This document shows, piece by piece, positions 23,595-35,807 of a stretch of DNA of 64,000 nucleotides (positions are counted from its first letter, which is position 1; every line of letters begins with the position of its first letter). The DNA is from Rhizophlyctis rosea. Lineage: Eukaryota; Chytridiomycota; Chytridiomycetes; Rhizophlyctidales; Rhizophlyctidaceae. Below the pieces are notes generated by a model. The model had not been told where the DNA came from and made no database searches. It saw nothing but the letters and a program-made list of their open reading frames with translations. The stretch covers positions 62,001 through 126,000 of the forward strand of contig JADGJC010000021.1 in assembly GCA_027596075.1 (NCBI GenBank), written 5' to 3'. The translations under genes were made by a program, and so were the position numbers.

Positions 23595-23859
23595 TGTCAG
23601 CGTAACTTGAGTCAAGCAAGGTCAATTCATGGGACAGTCAGATGTTTGAGTCAGTCTCCATGCTTGCGAGAGGGAGACGCCAACAGCATAGTTGCGATAC
23701 CCCACCAATCAGCACACTGGTTGTTCGCGAAAATAACTATTTGACGTGCTGAAAGAAATTGGCTACCGCCACTTTCGCCACTGAATACTCCTATATAAGT
23801 GCAGCTATGTACAAATGTGTCTAAAAATTATCTACAGACATCCACAACAGGTGAAATGC

Positions 23860-25792
23860 TCATATGTGCTTGTCGAAATACTTCGTGCGAAATCTTGTGT
23901 GGGCAGGCTCCGCCACACCCGCTTCTGCTCCGGCCTTGGAATCGACTGCTGCCAGCTCCTCTGCGCTCAGCTTCTCCATTGTGATCAAGCGACGGGCCCA
24001 CTTGCCGAAGTTCTGCTCGCTATTCGCTATCATGCGGAAGTGTGGGTGCAGCGGAACATCCTCCGGAGAGTACCTGAAGATGGGAATAAACATTAGGCCA
24101 AATAAGCAAAAGATATGTTACAGATACTCACTCATCTGTCACAGTAGGAAACCAGTACACCAATCGCCCTCCAGGCATCAGGTAAGCCGCTGAGAAGTCA
24201 ATCAGGTCCAGCAGAACATCATGCATCTCATAGGGAACAGTTTGTGGATATCGCGGCTCGCCGTTACTGTTGATGAGTTAGCATGACGTTCAACTGAATT
24301 GGTATTCAAAAGAGCCAAACTTACGGTTTGAGAGCAGTCGGCGGCGGCTTTACCTTTGGATTGCTTCCAATCTTCTTCGCTCCCGCCCGCACTCCATATG
24401 GTGGCTGATCGAGATTGATGTTGGGTTCACGATTTCAAATTCATAGCGCCACATCACTTACATCACAAACGATGGCATCAAATAGGGTATCCGCTCGCCA
24501 AGGATGATGTGCTACGGATACAAGTCAACCTCGCAGCTATGGTATATCTATGTAACTGCGACTTACCCAAATCGGTTACAAGATTGTCGACTATTCTTCC
24601 GGTGACATTATACTGCTTTCCATTCGAAACAATGCTCTTCCCATCTGAGTTGTAGTGTTAGCTTGCGAATGGGAATCATCATCGCACTTGAACCCACCCT
24701 TCCCACGGATCTGACGTCCATCGATATCTGATCCGATTGTATAAGCACCAAAATGCGCACATGTGATCAGAAAGGATCCTGTTCCCACAAATGGGTCCAA
24801 TACAAAGGAACCTGACCGAACCTGATCCCGACTGGTTAGCCATGTGTCATGCTGAGGTATAGCAGGCGAATCTTACCAGTGCTTGATTCGCCATGATCAA
24901 TGAAAGCTCTGCATCCATGGAGGTTATGCCAATATATTGCCTTTTCTTTAGATCGTACTTATTTACGATTTTTCTGTTGCCAGTTCCAATCTGAAATTGT
25001 AGAAATATATACATGATTCAATCATCATACCGTTCAGCGCATTTCATCTTACCAGTCGCCCAAAGATCACTCTTCTCGGCTTTTCAGGCGCTGGTTGACC
25101 TTTTTCCGCGTGATTGCCATAGTCCTCAAAATAGCCAAAAGTTTCATCCGGCGTTTTCAAGTCGATCTTCCCATCCCAACCAAGGAATGAAAATTGTTCA
25201 ATACGATTTACTTGGTCCTCTGCTGCAAGTGTAGTGCCATAGCCTCCAACGATGAACTTAAAGGTGCATGTTCTGTATAAATCCTTTAAGCTTTGAATTA
25301 GGTGTGTACACAGCAGAGCGTTCAACGCTTCGCATACATTGCGCTCAGGATTTTGCTTCACCAGCTCTTTCAATTCGTCCAGTGTTGCAGCTTCACCCCA
25401 CAATTCATATATGTTGCTGAATAATTTGATAAGTCCTCAGAATAATATTGAGGGTATTCAACTGCACGTACTTGACCAAAATAGCTCGCGAAACCAGCTT
25501 TACAGCGTCTTCCACCGAAGGCAACTCAATAACCATGAAGGGACTCTGGAGTGTTTGACAAGTACGAGTCAGGTGGTTGAACCTTTCAAAGAAGGATGGT
25601 TTACTAACGTCGTTCGAATATGCATCGGCCTCGTATTTTAGCGACACCCCTTCAATTTTGGCGACCGACTCGAGTTCTGTGGGGCGTGCTATTATTAGCA
25701 CAAATATGATGAGTGACGGCGATAATGTTCCACAAACCTGGCAGCCGGAAGTCAAGATGGAACTGAGCAAAGTGAACGTAGAAAAGCCCCAT
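23860..25792 (-). CDS. TRM11: tRNA (guanine10-N2)-methyltransferase catalytic subunit
   Basis: It methylates G10 of tRNAs with its partner TRM112 using S-adenosylmethionine. It starts MGLFYVHFAQFHLDFRLP then ELESVAKIEGVSLKYEAD (across an intron), followed by the THUMP-like region FMVIELPSVEDAVKLVSRAI. The SAM motif is MDPFVGTGSFLITCAHFGAY followed by GSDIDGRQIRGKG. The catalytic motif IV is split by an intron: AIVCD joined to PPYGVRAGAKKIG. The end is KWARRLITMEKLSAEEL then YFDKHI. Start to start with NDUFAF7 is about 300 nt. Several introns are present. The DPFVGTGS and DPPYG pair and overall order identify TRM11 confidently. Confidence 0.93.
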
Positions 25793-26091
25793 TCTGGCAC
25801 CCAAGCTCGTGCGTAAAATGTCCGGGACCTCTACGATGTTGCGAATTCGTTGGTGGGAAACAAAGGGAATTGAAATTTCAAGAAGGTCGAATTTCTGTGC
25901 GTTTCGGGCCTGTGGCGTGTGGCACATATGACCCGTGCGCCCTCCGAAGAAAGGCGTTTCCAACTTCCCAAGAAGGCCTCCCAACACTTCCCTCCCCAGG
26001 TTCTTCTCCTTCCCACGTTTCCCACAAGTAGTCTACTGGTATCCATTCGTTGCACTCACAAACCCATTGTCCTCGGTCCAAGTTTCTGTCA

Positions 26092-27893
26092 ATGCGAGGC
26101 TCAACGATGTTGGAGATTCCAGTGCGGCGAGCACTGGGACTGTTGGTCGCCAAACCATATGCCCTGTCTCCCTTCGTTGTTGCGCGGCTTTGGAACTCGG
26201 CCGTGACTGCAACAAGTAAGGAGTCCTTCACGCCCGTCAGCAAGCATTTGCGAGACCATATCAAGGTTTTTGCGCACAAGGCACGTTCAAATTAGACTCG
26301 CCACTAACAAAGTTCCGGATGATAGGCGGTTGGACCCTTATCTGTTGCTCAATACATGAGAGCTTGTCTCACACACCCTCTGGGCGGATACTATATGAAG
26401 GGGGACGTATTTGGAAAGGAGGGCGACTTCACTACCTCTCCTGAAATTAGTCAAATGTTTGGCGAGGTGCAGCCCGTTGTTTTTGTATCAGGATGAACAG
26501 CCCATGCTGATTGCGATTCGCAGATCTTGGGGATTTGGTTCATCACACAATGGCAAGCTTTAGGAAAACCTTCAAAGTTCCAATTCATCGAAATAGGGCC
26601 GGGCCGTGGCACACTGATGGCTGATATGCTTCGGGTACTAAGCTTTGATCTATCGCGTTGTGCCAGTGGTGATTGACGTCTCCAAGACATTTAGCCAATT
26701 CAAAGAAGTGCACTCCGCAATATCTGGTGTACAGTTAGTCGAAGCCAGTCCGTTCCTCCGGCAAAGACAAGCAAAAGCTCTCACCTCAAAAGAGCTGTCT
26801 ACCGACAACATAGAGGATGCGACCATCCGCCTCGAACGAGATGATGGTATTCCAATCGAATGGCATACGCATCTGGATACCGTCCCATCAGGTGAGACCA
26901 TGTTTTCAGTTGCAAAACCAAAATTGCATACCAACCGTTTGGATAGGTGTACCATCCTTCATCGTTGCTCACGAATTCTTTGACGCATTACCCATATTTA
27001 AGTTTGAGGTCGGCAGCTGACGCTCTTGGCGATGGAATTCCTAAATGCTTACCAAAAATTGCATCAGTAGCTAACCAAAGATGGGTGGCGCGAAATTATG
27101 GTAGCGCTTGATGAGTCAGATACATCGTAAGTTGATCCAAACGATTTCCCTTGCGGAATTTCGACTAACAATAGTGCAAAGGACAAAGAATTTCCAATTC
27201 GTCGTAGCTCCCGGTACCAGCAACGCATCGGAAATCCTGTACTTGGAGATCGATCCGCGATACAAAGATTACAAAGTCGGAGATCGTGTGGAAGTGTGCC
27301 CGGAGAGCTGGAAATTTACCAACTTACTGGCAAAACGCATACACGCAGATGGCGGGGCCGGCTTGATCGTAGATTACGGAAGCGTAGATATTCCGGCTGA
27401 TACTTTGCGGGTATGAACCGCTTCTTCGGCAAAGCCATTCGAAGATTCTTGCTGGGACTGAAATTCACTTCTTTTATGATGCAGGGTATTCGCAACCATG
27501 TGTTTACCGACCCTTTGGCTCAACCCGGAGAGTCAGATCTGAGTGCAGATGTGGACTTCTCCATTTTGCAGAAAGCCTGCATAGACCTTGGTGAGATAAT
27601 CTATAACCATCATCACTTCCATCTTTTCCTTTCAGCTCACACTCGAAACAGTGCAAACAGGTGGGCCAATCACGCAGTCAATGTTTTTGCAAGCAATGGG
27701 TATCGGTGCGCGAGCAAGGATGCTCTTGCAAAGTGCCAATTCCGGACAACGGAAAGACATTGCAGAAGCATTTGAGAGGCTCGTCAGCCCGTCAGAAATG
27801 GGGAAGGCATACAAAGTCATGTCTATGACGCCATTGGGAAGCGCAATCCCATATCCTTTTGGTGGCTTGCCGAAGCAGGAGAAGAATGCGTAG
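26092..27893 (+). CDS. NDUFAF7: NDUFAF7-type protein arginine methyltransferase (complex I assembly)
   Basis: This MidA-family enzyme symmetrically dimethylates a complex I subunit (NDUFS2) in the mitochondrial matrix. Exon 1 encodes a presequence-like start (MRGSTMLEIPVRRALGLLV, Arg-rich). The joins give AVGPLSVAQYMRACLTHPLG then GYYMKGDVFGKEGDFTTSPE and QMFGE. Motif I is FIEIGPGRGTLMADMLR. Later blocks are FIVAHEFFDALPIFKFE, TKDGWREIMV, GLIVDYGSVD and GIRNHVFTDPLAQPGESDLS ADVDF, all characteristic. It ends PYPFGGLPKQEKNA. Presence of this factor implies the organism keeps respiratory complex I, unlike Saccharomyces. Several short introns are present. Confidence 0.93.
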
Positions 27894-28092
27894 GAGAACA
27901 AATAGTAAGGGTTACTAATAGGTGAAATGGATCCCCCAAATGCTAGGCGAGGTAGGCATAGATGAAAACGTATATAGTCGTCAACAAATCTTACATTTGG
28001 GTATGTAGAGCAAAGTGTATGTATACAATATAATAGTGCATAACTTGGCAAATTGGAAGATGGTCCGAAGGCAATTGTGGTCCGTTTCTCCG

Positions 28093-31000
28093 CTAAGTGC
28101 CCGAAACTCTCCGCAGCAACCCTTCTCTTGCTTTATAGAACGCTCTGATATCTTCTGAAACACTAGCATTATGTGAGGAGGATCTACTAGATGACCGAGA
28201 CATGCTTCCCTGCTGCAGCGATGAATTGGGAGGGATTGGAGGTGTTGCACCGTATGATGGTAGTGGTTGCAAGGAAGGGGTGCTGCGGGCAGTCATGACG
28301 GGAGGAGTTGCATTATTTCCATTTTGTGGGTTAAAAAGATCTGGTGCAGATGCATAAGATTTCGAACGTTCCACTTGATCTAGCAATTCCTGTGCTCGCT
28401 TGATTGATGCCACGGCACTGGCGCCATCCCCTGGTGCTGTCAATAGCTTTTCGCTAGGCTGGGAAGCAAGAGATGAAGTTGAGAGGTAGCTTCTCCGGGC
28501 GTTATGGTTGCTCAATCCTCCATCCCCCAAGCCTGATGGTCGCGACAAAATTGACCCATACATGGAAGGCGCCTCCCGCTCTTCAGTCAATGATGTGCTG
28601 CTGACGAGAGGTGAGGGCAAAGTTGATCGCGAGGAGGCTGATCCGTAGGTGGAGTCGGAGGTGTTGTCTTCTGTTGCTGTCGGTGATTCCGTGGAAAGGT
28701 ACACGTTGACGTACCAATACTCAAAATCCCGACGCAGGCGATGTCCAGCTTGTCCCAAAAGATGCTGGATGTGCTCAATCTCCAGTTTCATGTCTTTCAC
28801 TTTTTGATAAACTTCCTTGTATCTATATGAAAGTCTTAAGTCAGAAACAAAGAATGCTTATTAAAGAGATATTGCGTAACGCACCGAGATAGTTGTTCCA
28901 AGAATTGTTTCTTCAAGTCCGCCTCCTTCTCCGGTGTGCCATCAGTTGGTTCTGATAACTTCCCTCTGAGTATGTCTAATGATGTAACGTTGACATCTCA
29001 CCAAACGTTCGAAATGCTAAGTAGTCAATGGTTACTTACCAACATCCATCTTCAGACGGTACATCTGAGCTCCAAGCCCTTTCACTTCCACAATCTTGTC
29101 CCGCAAAACCTCCTTCTGTCCATCAATCCATGTACCTGAAGGATGGCCACTTTTGAAAATATCAAAGGCTTTTGCCTTTTCTGTACTGAGCACAGGAATG
29201 TTGGAAACGGAGTTTGAAGTGGTGGCATTGGCTAACTCTGCAGTGGCCATGCCTATGGCACAGGTGTTAATGAGTTTGCAATTGTCAACAGCGGTTAGCA
29301 GCCAGCATTGCATACCAGAATTCAAGCGACCATCATCAGCGCCTGCCGCCATTCTTGAACGCAGAACATCGTGGATTTCCTTTTTGATGCTGGCGTTGAC
29401 ATCAGGTGCAGGAATAGGGGCAAGGCCTGTGTGCGCTTTATATTGATTGACCATTCCGACAAGTACGCCTGCAGTTGGATAAGAAAAAGACCCTGCCTAA
29501 AATAGATGCAGTGAAAACGTATACATACTTATTTCGTTGTCACGATGTTCAACAAGTCGCCGGAGTTTCTCCACCTCACCACTGTCCACCTTTGATGAAT
29601 CACCTACACCGGCCATGTTGCCCACTCCTTCTTCAGATGGTTTGGAAATACCACCAGATAATGAATATCCCTAATCAAGAATGGTTCAACTTCAGAAATG
29701 GCCCATCGCACAACGAACCATTGACCTACCTTGAAAATACGGAATGCCTCTTGTATCTTGCGGAAGTCACTGAATATCAATGCTGCATCTGCGGATTTAT
29801 CCCCAATATAATCATCCACAGCCTGTTTCACTCTATTTCCATCGGATCCAAGGTTGAATTAGCCATTCATTCTAGTCTACCCTGTATTTGCTGTTGGACA
29901 TGCCTCTGCTTCTCATATTCTGGCAAGTCCTCTCCAGCGTCTTCACCATTTTCTCCCCGTGCAATGGCCAGTTCAGCTCGTAGTCGAGCTACCTCCCGCT
30001 TCAAGCGAGCAATGAGCAGCTGCGGATCCATCTCCTCGTTCAACATTGCATTGTTTGCAATCAATGCCACACGTTGTGCAAAGCGACACGTAGAAATTGA
30101 TTCCTGTACGAGATTGCAATCAGTTGATGGCTGCAATAAGTATCGTATGTTGCATACTTACGTCAATCAACTCATCTTCAACAGCGCATGTTGCCACCAT
30201 AACTGTTTTGCAATTGCCTCCTAATGAATCCCGCAACACACTGGTCATCATTGAATTGCGGTAGGGGATGTGTGCCCGCTTTCCCAGTGCTTTCTCATGA
30301 AGAGCGACAATGACTTGCTCTAGGTAGTGTAGAGATAGGTTGATGTACTTTGCTTCCTTCAGTATCAACCCGTCAATTCCTGTGCGCGATACTCGTTCTG
30401 ACCTGGTCAAGGAATTTGTAGAAAGGTGGTACGTAAATGTCAAAGTTGATGAAAACAGCAAAGAACAATGTGATTTACCCAGCAAGATCTACCAAATGTA
30501 ACTTGCTTCTACGAATTCTGGTTTCCCCCTCTTTTCTGCTTGTGATGGAAACAATGAACAAACAATGACTGCGTGAGGACGCTGGGTTGGACGGAGTTTC
30601 GGCAATGGTTCGATTTGTTTCGCCCACAAAGAGAAGATTCAATGCTTCTTCAGTCGTTGTGGCGGGTAGACAAGAAAGGTTGCGCAGATGTATTCTTTCT
30701 TCGGAATCTTCTTGCAGAGCGACTTTTCTGAACAAAGATCAGAGAGTGTTGGAAGAAAATCCTGGCAGACCTTTCTTACGGTAGGTCTTCCAATCTCGTA
30801 GCCTCCCTAGTGCTGTCCAGCAAATCATATCCCGTCTCATTGTATATCTCCAGGTATGAGATGTTTACCTCGAAGTGATAGTCTGGTCGCTACAAATATG
30901 GTTGCAGGGAAAGATGAGGTCTTTTCATATCAGAATTACATCCAGGGCAACCCTACCTTGCTCATCTCCTTGAATATATACTCCAGGCTCCGCGGAATGA

Positions 31001-31567
31001 TACCCCTCTCTGGATAGGTTGCGGTCCCACCACTGATGGTGTAAGTTTTCCCAGAACCTGTCTGTATGCCAAGTCATTGGTGAGAATGATTTGAATGAAA
31101 GGAACAGCGCACACTCAAATTGTCTGACCTGTCCGTAAGCAAATATCGTTCCATTATACCCTTCCAAAACGCTGCGGTTGGGCATTTTGTCAGTTCGCTG
31201 CGAATGGAGATATTGACCACTGTGGCGGTCACCTGTTCACAACGGGCTTCGCTACGACATCAAAGACCTCATCCTGGGACACGTCTGTATCTAGGACCCT
31301 GTCAAAAGCGAACTCATAGCTCTCCTTCTGGTGGCCAACCATCCCCGCAGCTTGCTCCCTTGGCACCTTGAAGCCAATTCGAGCTCGAGCTGCCGCGTCA
31401 TTTGGGTCTGATGCTGGCTGAGGAGGAACAACCCAATGCCGGTCAGGATTGTAATTGAGTTTAGATCTTACTTTTGGCGGCCTGACGCGTGCGAAGATTC
31501 TGATTGTTGTAGGGGTAGCATCGGCACCGGATGGCTGGGGCGTGTCATTTGTGGCAGTTGCTGTCAT
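28093..31567 (-). CDS. KIF6: Kinesin-9 family motor, KIF6-like
   Basis: This is a microtubule motor of the kinesin-9 family, tied to motile cilia and flagella. The N-terminal motor domain starts [13 protein letters not shown]. The P-loop is split by an intron: NGTIFAYGQ joined to [12 protein letters not shown]. Switch I is ASSRSHCLF and switch [10 protein letters not shown]. The KIF6-typical stretch [40 protein letters not shown] and [20 protein letters not shown] is clear, followed by [20 protein letters not shown]. After the motor come a short coiled coil ([20 protein letters not shown]), a KIF6/9-type middle region and a Ser-rich tail (about 230 residues). Many introns are present. It shares a divergent upstream region with the HAD gene. 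A flagellated life stage is inferred from its presence. Confidence 0.93.
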
Positions 31568-32065
31568 GGTGGCCTTGGAGGACTGACGACAAAGTCATTC
31601 GCTGTGGGAAGATAGGGAACTTATGGGCAATTAGCTGGGTTTCCGGGACACGGGATGTTTGCTGACATAAACCCACGATTTGCCTCCGTCATCCGAAGCC
31701 TGTGTCTTTCCCCAGGTGACATTTCATTTCTGTTTTTGAGATGAACAGGAATGCAGCTCGTGTACGTCGCGTACGAGAGCATTCTTCAAAGAGAATGATC
31801 AGGGTGCATATTGGAGGTATTTTTCTCGGGATGAATAAGAAGCTTATGGGCTTGCAATTTGTTTGCAAGATCAACGAAGAGGCCCATCGCCAAACTCCAA
31901 TCAGGTTGCCTGAAGAGCCGCGTGTCACCGAATGGTCATTCCATTGATGAGCTTGCGTCTTATATAAAGGTCAGTGTCGCCCCTTTACCCCTCCACATTC
32001 AACTTCGCCATCAAACGCTGGACAACGTAAACGACTCAATCAGCATTGATCAAGTTGATCACAAT
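31568..32065. other. Divergent intergenic region (KIF6 / HAD phosphatase)
   Basis: Shared upstream region; a TATA-like site near the HAD gene is listed separately. Nothing else was recognised. Confidence 0.45.
31961..31968 (+). promoter_or_regulatory. Probable TATA box of the HAD phosphatase gene
   Basis: TATATAAA sits 98 nt upstream of the ATG at 32066 and is followed by a pyrimidine-rich stretch. Placement and sequence fit a TATA element. Confidence 0.5.
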
Positions 32066-33158
32066 ATGTCGGCATACGAGCCTCTAGTGGGTCTGCCGTC
32101 CAATTTCACGGCCGACAGGGTGAAGGTAAATCGGTATTGACGAAACTTGCGGGTCGACGGAGTTCCCAATAACCGGCCGTAGATGATCTGCTGCGACATC
32201 GACGGCACCACATTAGACGCAAATCATTCCATAACGGCGTACACTCTGGACACTTTTGAAGAAATCCGTAAATTAAGGCCTGATCTGTCTATCATCTTCG
32301 CGACAGGCCGCTCCAGGGTGTCAGCAGCCCCACTGAAAAGTGCGTTGGCAGGTAAAGACCATTCTCGATTTGCACGGCTGCTCATATTTCTTAGCCGCCA
32401 CACCCAGAGCTTGGTCATTCCGTTGGGGTCTACCTGAATGGCTCTCTTTGTGGATTTGAAGATGCCGACAGCACCCATGACATGCCTGGGTTCACTCCTT
32501 TTCGGGAAGCACCGCTTTTGGCAGCAAATGCAGCATGGTACCTGAAATGGGCTATCGATAACAACCGGCCAATAGTGGTTTACAACTATGACCGCATTCT
32601 TACTCCGCATGATTGCCCTACTTTTGAGATCACCCAAGCTGGCCACGTTCATGAGCCATATCCGCAGAAGTGGTCTGGAGGCGACCTCCTCTGTGCTGTT
32701 GAGTCTGGCAAACTGGTTGCACATAAGCTGTAAGTTTGTTTCGCAGGCGATGCATAATCTCTTCCCTTTGATTGACTGTGTGTGCCTTCAGCTCTTTCAT
32801 GTCGCCAACCGAAGATCTAGATCGGACTAGGATTGATTTGGACGCAATCCCCTCTCGTCCAGCACAAACAGTACTAGTCCGCACAGAACCTCTTCGACTG
32901 GAAGTCATGCAAGAAGGTGCTACAAAGGCGACTGCAATCCGAGCCCTCGCTGAAACACTGGTCAGGTGCTCAATGGATGAGGTGATTGCATTTGGAGACG
33001 GAGAAAACGATGTCGAGATGATTGGAGAAGTGGGCATGGGGGTGGCGATGGGAAATGGGAAGGCGTCGGTGAAGGCAGTTGCCAAGTTTGTCGCTCCCAG
33101 TAATGCAGCAGACGGATTGGCAAGGACATTAGAAGCTATTTTTGGAATAAAACCCTAA
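32066..33158 (+). CDS. HAD superfamily phosphatase, Cof/YbiV-like (subclass IIB)
   Basis: Exon 1 (MSAYEPLVGLPSNFTADRVK) joins after GTAAAT...CCGTAG to MICCDIDGTTLDANHSITAY, HAD motif I (DxDGT). Motif II is SIIFATGRS. The cap region contains YLKWAIDNNRPIVVYNYDR. Motif III Lys falls around ATKATAIRALAETL and motif IV is IAFGDGENDVEMIGEVGMGV AMGNG. These are the hallmarks of Cof-type enzymes, which dephosphorylate sugar phosphates, nucleotides or cofactors such as FMN and pyridoxal phosphate. The substrate cannot be told. At least three introns are present. It ends FGIKP. Confidence 0.88.
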
Positions 33159-33595
33159 TATATGCCGGCACATATTGAATCCTCCAGCTTACTGTTCTTA
33201 GGATGCCTGACTGCTTGACTGTCTTCATTTAAGTGTGCCCCATGCCACTGTATGGGCAAGTTTGAGATGGGCGGTTGAGTTGGTCGCGTGGAGGGTGGAC
33301 CCTGCATTTTCGTCAGTTGCATAGTACGAAGCCGCCCCGGCCGCAACCCACGCCTAAAACCGCAGTCTCCGCAGTCCACAAACTTCGACAATCTTTTGAC
33401 ACCTATCACCATAAATCCAAGGTCATGCCAGGATAAAAGGCCTGAAATCAAATATCAGCTTCAGTGCATCACCCTCTTCAATCGCCAGGACAGGTGCGTG
33501 CGGTTGGTTGCAGTTGTCAACGATTCTTGCCCAACCTACACCTTTTGGACAGGTTTATCCCGTTTTGACCTGCTTCCTTCAACCACTCCTCCAAA
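33159..33595. other. Intergenic region (HAD phosphatase / F-box)
   Basis: This 437-nt tandem intergenic region has a pyrimidine-rich stretch just before the F-box ATG. No further element was recognised. Confidence 0.4.
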
Positions 33596-35080
33596 ATGTC
33601 AACACCAATTGTGCTGCAACTTCCGGACCTCCTCATCCACATACTCTCACACGCAACGGTTCCGGCAACTCTAACAAGCGAACGCGTTTGCCGCTTATGG
33701 AAAACAATCAGTAGGATACAACTGGAGGGCGTGTGGAAACGGAAACTGGAGGACGCATTCCCCACAGGGTGTTTGCCGGTTCTATACGGTAACGAGACTT
33801 ATCGGGATCTGGCGTGCCTGTGGTGGGTTTGGCAACGGCCATGGTCGGCGCAGGAGAACGCGAATGTGGACCAGGTCCCTTTTGCAGAGTTAGACAGAGT
33901 AGTGAGGGATGAAAGGCTGGCGAGAGTTGGGGATGGGGTTGTACGGGATATTGGGGGAATGTGGTCCCACCCTCAGAATTGCTGGTTGGATGCTTCGGGC
34001 TATCCGTCACTTATGATGTTCCAAGCGGACGGACGGACGTTGATTCCACAAAACGATGCACCACTGCGGACGGACTTCATTTTTGACTCTCCAGTAGATC
34101 CGTCCTCCCATAGCACACCATCCTTTTCGCCGGATACATGGAGTATTATCCCGGATGATTGCGTTCGACCGAAAGTAGGGTTCGGGTCAGAAGGGGACGC
34201 TACCTTCTACATCGACCTAGAAACAGGCCAGCAACTGGGCCCAACATCCCTTCCTATCGCGGATCACAGGTTGAATTTCATATGCGGAGACCTCCATCTA
34301 GTTGAATGGATCGATACTTCAGACGGAATCCCCCAGAGATACGCACAAATTCTCCATCCACACACGAGTCCTAAGTTACCACTACCACGCTACGCCTCCA
34401 CCATGTTGAATGAAACCCTCCTCGCCATCGTCATCCCAGAATCAGACAAAGTTCGCACTGACGTCGGCGACAACTTATCCATTGAACTACGCCGTATATC
34501 CGACCTCAAAGTCATACATCAAGTCAATATCTTCGTCCAGGATTACCTGGGTTTCCTTATGGGGAGGTTCAACCTGTTCCTCAGAATGAAGCACAATCTG
34601 CGCGTATTTGACCTACGAACCCTCGAATGCCTCCATCACATCAACACCATGCAGTCCAACTCCCTCACCTCCCCCTTCTACCTTGCGGACAATGACCTAC
34701 TATTCCTACTGGAATGCGATCCAGATCCGGACGAAAGTGCCGTAGCGGTTACCTTCCCACCTTATGAGTTAGATTTTGCCCCTAGATTATACTGCTTTGA
34801 CCCTGTTGCGAGGACGAAGTATTGCGTCTTGCGGAGGGAGGATCCTCTGGCATATGGACCTGGTTATTTTGTCAATATTATGGAATATCCAGTGGACGAG
34901 AATGGGCGTCGGACAGGGCAGTTGGGTCGGAGTAAAGTGTATTTTAGAGAGTTGGGGCTGCGCGAGGTTGAAAGCTCAACGTGGGAGTTGCTACATCTTA
35001 GTGAAGATGGTGCAGTGCCGGGAGCTACGGCGCAGGGAGATGGGGAACTGGCGGCGGGAGTGGAGATTACTCAATCGTAA
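33596..35080 (+). CDS. F-box protein, 494 residues, intronless
   Basis: This is a single open frame. The N-terminal F-box is LPDLLIHILSHATVPATLTS then ERVCRLWKTISRIQLEGVWK, the pattern that binds SKP1 in SCF ubiquitin ligases. The remaining 430 residues hold no classical WD40 or LRR units. Repeated beta-strand-like blocks (RLNFICGDLHLVEWID, ETLLAIVIPESD, NLRVFDLRTLECLHHINTM) hint at a propeller-like substrate domain. The target protein is unknown. Lack of introns is unusual beside the intron-rich neighbours and might reflect retroposition or simple gene history. Confidence 0.85.
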   Translation: MSTPIVLQLPDLLIHILSHATVPATLTSERVCRLWKTISRIQLEGVWKRKLEDAFPTGCLPVLYGNETYRDLACLWWVWQRPWSAQENANVDQVPFAELDRVVRDERLARVGDGVVRDIGGMWSHPQNCWLDASGYPSLMMFQADGRTLIPQNDAPLRTDFIFDSPVDPSSHSTPSFSPDTWSIIPDDCVRPKVGFGSEGDATFYIDLETGQQLGPTSLPIADHRLNFICGDLHLVEWIDTSDGIPQRYAQILHPHTSPKLPLPRYASTMLNETLLAIVIPESDKVRTDVGDNLSIELRRISDLKVIHQVNIFVQDYLGFLMGRFNLFLRMKHNLRVFDLRTLECLHHINTMQSNSLTSPFYLADNDLLFLLECDPDPDESAVAVTFPPYELDFAPRLYCFDPVARTKYCVLRREDPLAYGPGYFVNIMEYPVDENGRRTGQLGRSKVYFRELGLREVESSTWELLHLSEDGAVPGATAQGDGELAAGVEITQS

Positions 35081-35245
35081 TACGGTTTCATCGGCGAACG
35101 AAGCAACGTGGCCGAGTACTTATATAACTCAAGTAATGTAGTATAGTTACGTGGTCGGCTGTTCATAGTTCCATTATATAGTTGCGAAATATGTACATAA
35201 AAATACAATAGGACGGATGGATCATCACTCGAACCTCAGTGCCGG

Positions 35246-35807
35246 TCATCTTCGGCCCTTCTTCCCTTTCCCTTTCTTCCCCACTCCTCCTCCCGATGTA
35301 CCGCCCAAACGAGGTGAGTTTGTCTCTGATGTAGTAGGAGCCGCAACGTTTGCCCTTTGAGACTCTGCTGTGGGCGGGTCAGCCTTGTTGGCACTATCTT
35401 CATGAACCTGTCGTTGGAACTTACCCGGCGTCGGTTCCACCACCTCTGGTACTCGCCGCTGTTGCATCTTATCCATCAAAGATAGATTTAGTCGCTCAAA
35501 CTTCTTCAAATCTTGCAACCGGTCTGTCCGGAATTTGAGACACTATGTGGAAGTCGATTTAGAAAGTCCTGCCATAGAGCGTTTTGACTGCAACCACGAA
35601 CCGTCGGCCCGTCAGTAACTTTCAGCACTAGCTTTCCGTCACAGTGCCGGTACTTTACAACATATCGAGTCTATTATGATAGCCGTCAGAGGTCGTTCTC
35701 GGTGGGCGGAGGTTGCAAAAGACGGTGGACTTTACCCTCAATGGTGCACTGAGATATAGATCTTCGACCGATTTTTGATATTCGTCCCAGATTTCTATGT
35801 AGACCAT
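35246..35807 (-). CDS. SRP9: Signal recognition particle 9 kDa subunit (SRP9/SRP21) with basic tail
   Basis: It forms the Alu domain heterodimer with SRP14 that retards elongation during ER targeting. The core is MVYIEIWDEYQKSVEDLYLS APLR joined to TRYVVKYRHCDGKLVLKVTD GPT, then CLKFRTDRLQDLKKFERLN. This is a near-textbook SRP9 spread over three exons. After about residue 85 comes an extension of some 65 residues, Pro/Ser/Thr-rich and ending GVGKKGKGKKGRR, reminiscent of the basic tails of fungal SRP21 and SRP14. The frame is open upstream to an ATG at 36014 (Pro-rich, MEPNSSQVPHPSPP). That start would leave little room for the divergent gene, so 35807 is preferred. Confidence 0.9.

Larger units (their letters stand above)
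22843..23859. other. Intergenic region containing a MITE-like element
   Basis: This 1-kb upstream region of the MutL gene abuts the TRM11 3' end. The element at 23095-23594 occupies the centre. Flanks 22843-23094 and 23595-23859 hold no gene. A TATATAA at about 23795 points to no gene that I can see. Confidence 0.55.

Noticed and set aside
29475..30224. 249-codon open frame on the plus strand
   Set aside because: Antisense to the kinesin-9 middle region and motor end; composition is that of a shadow frame.
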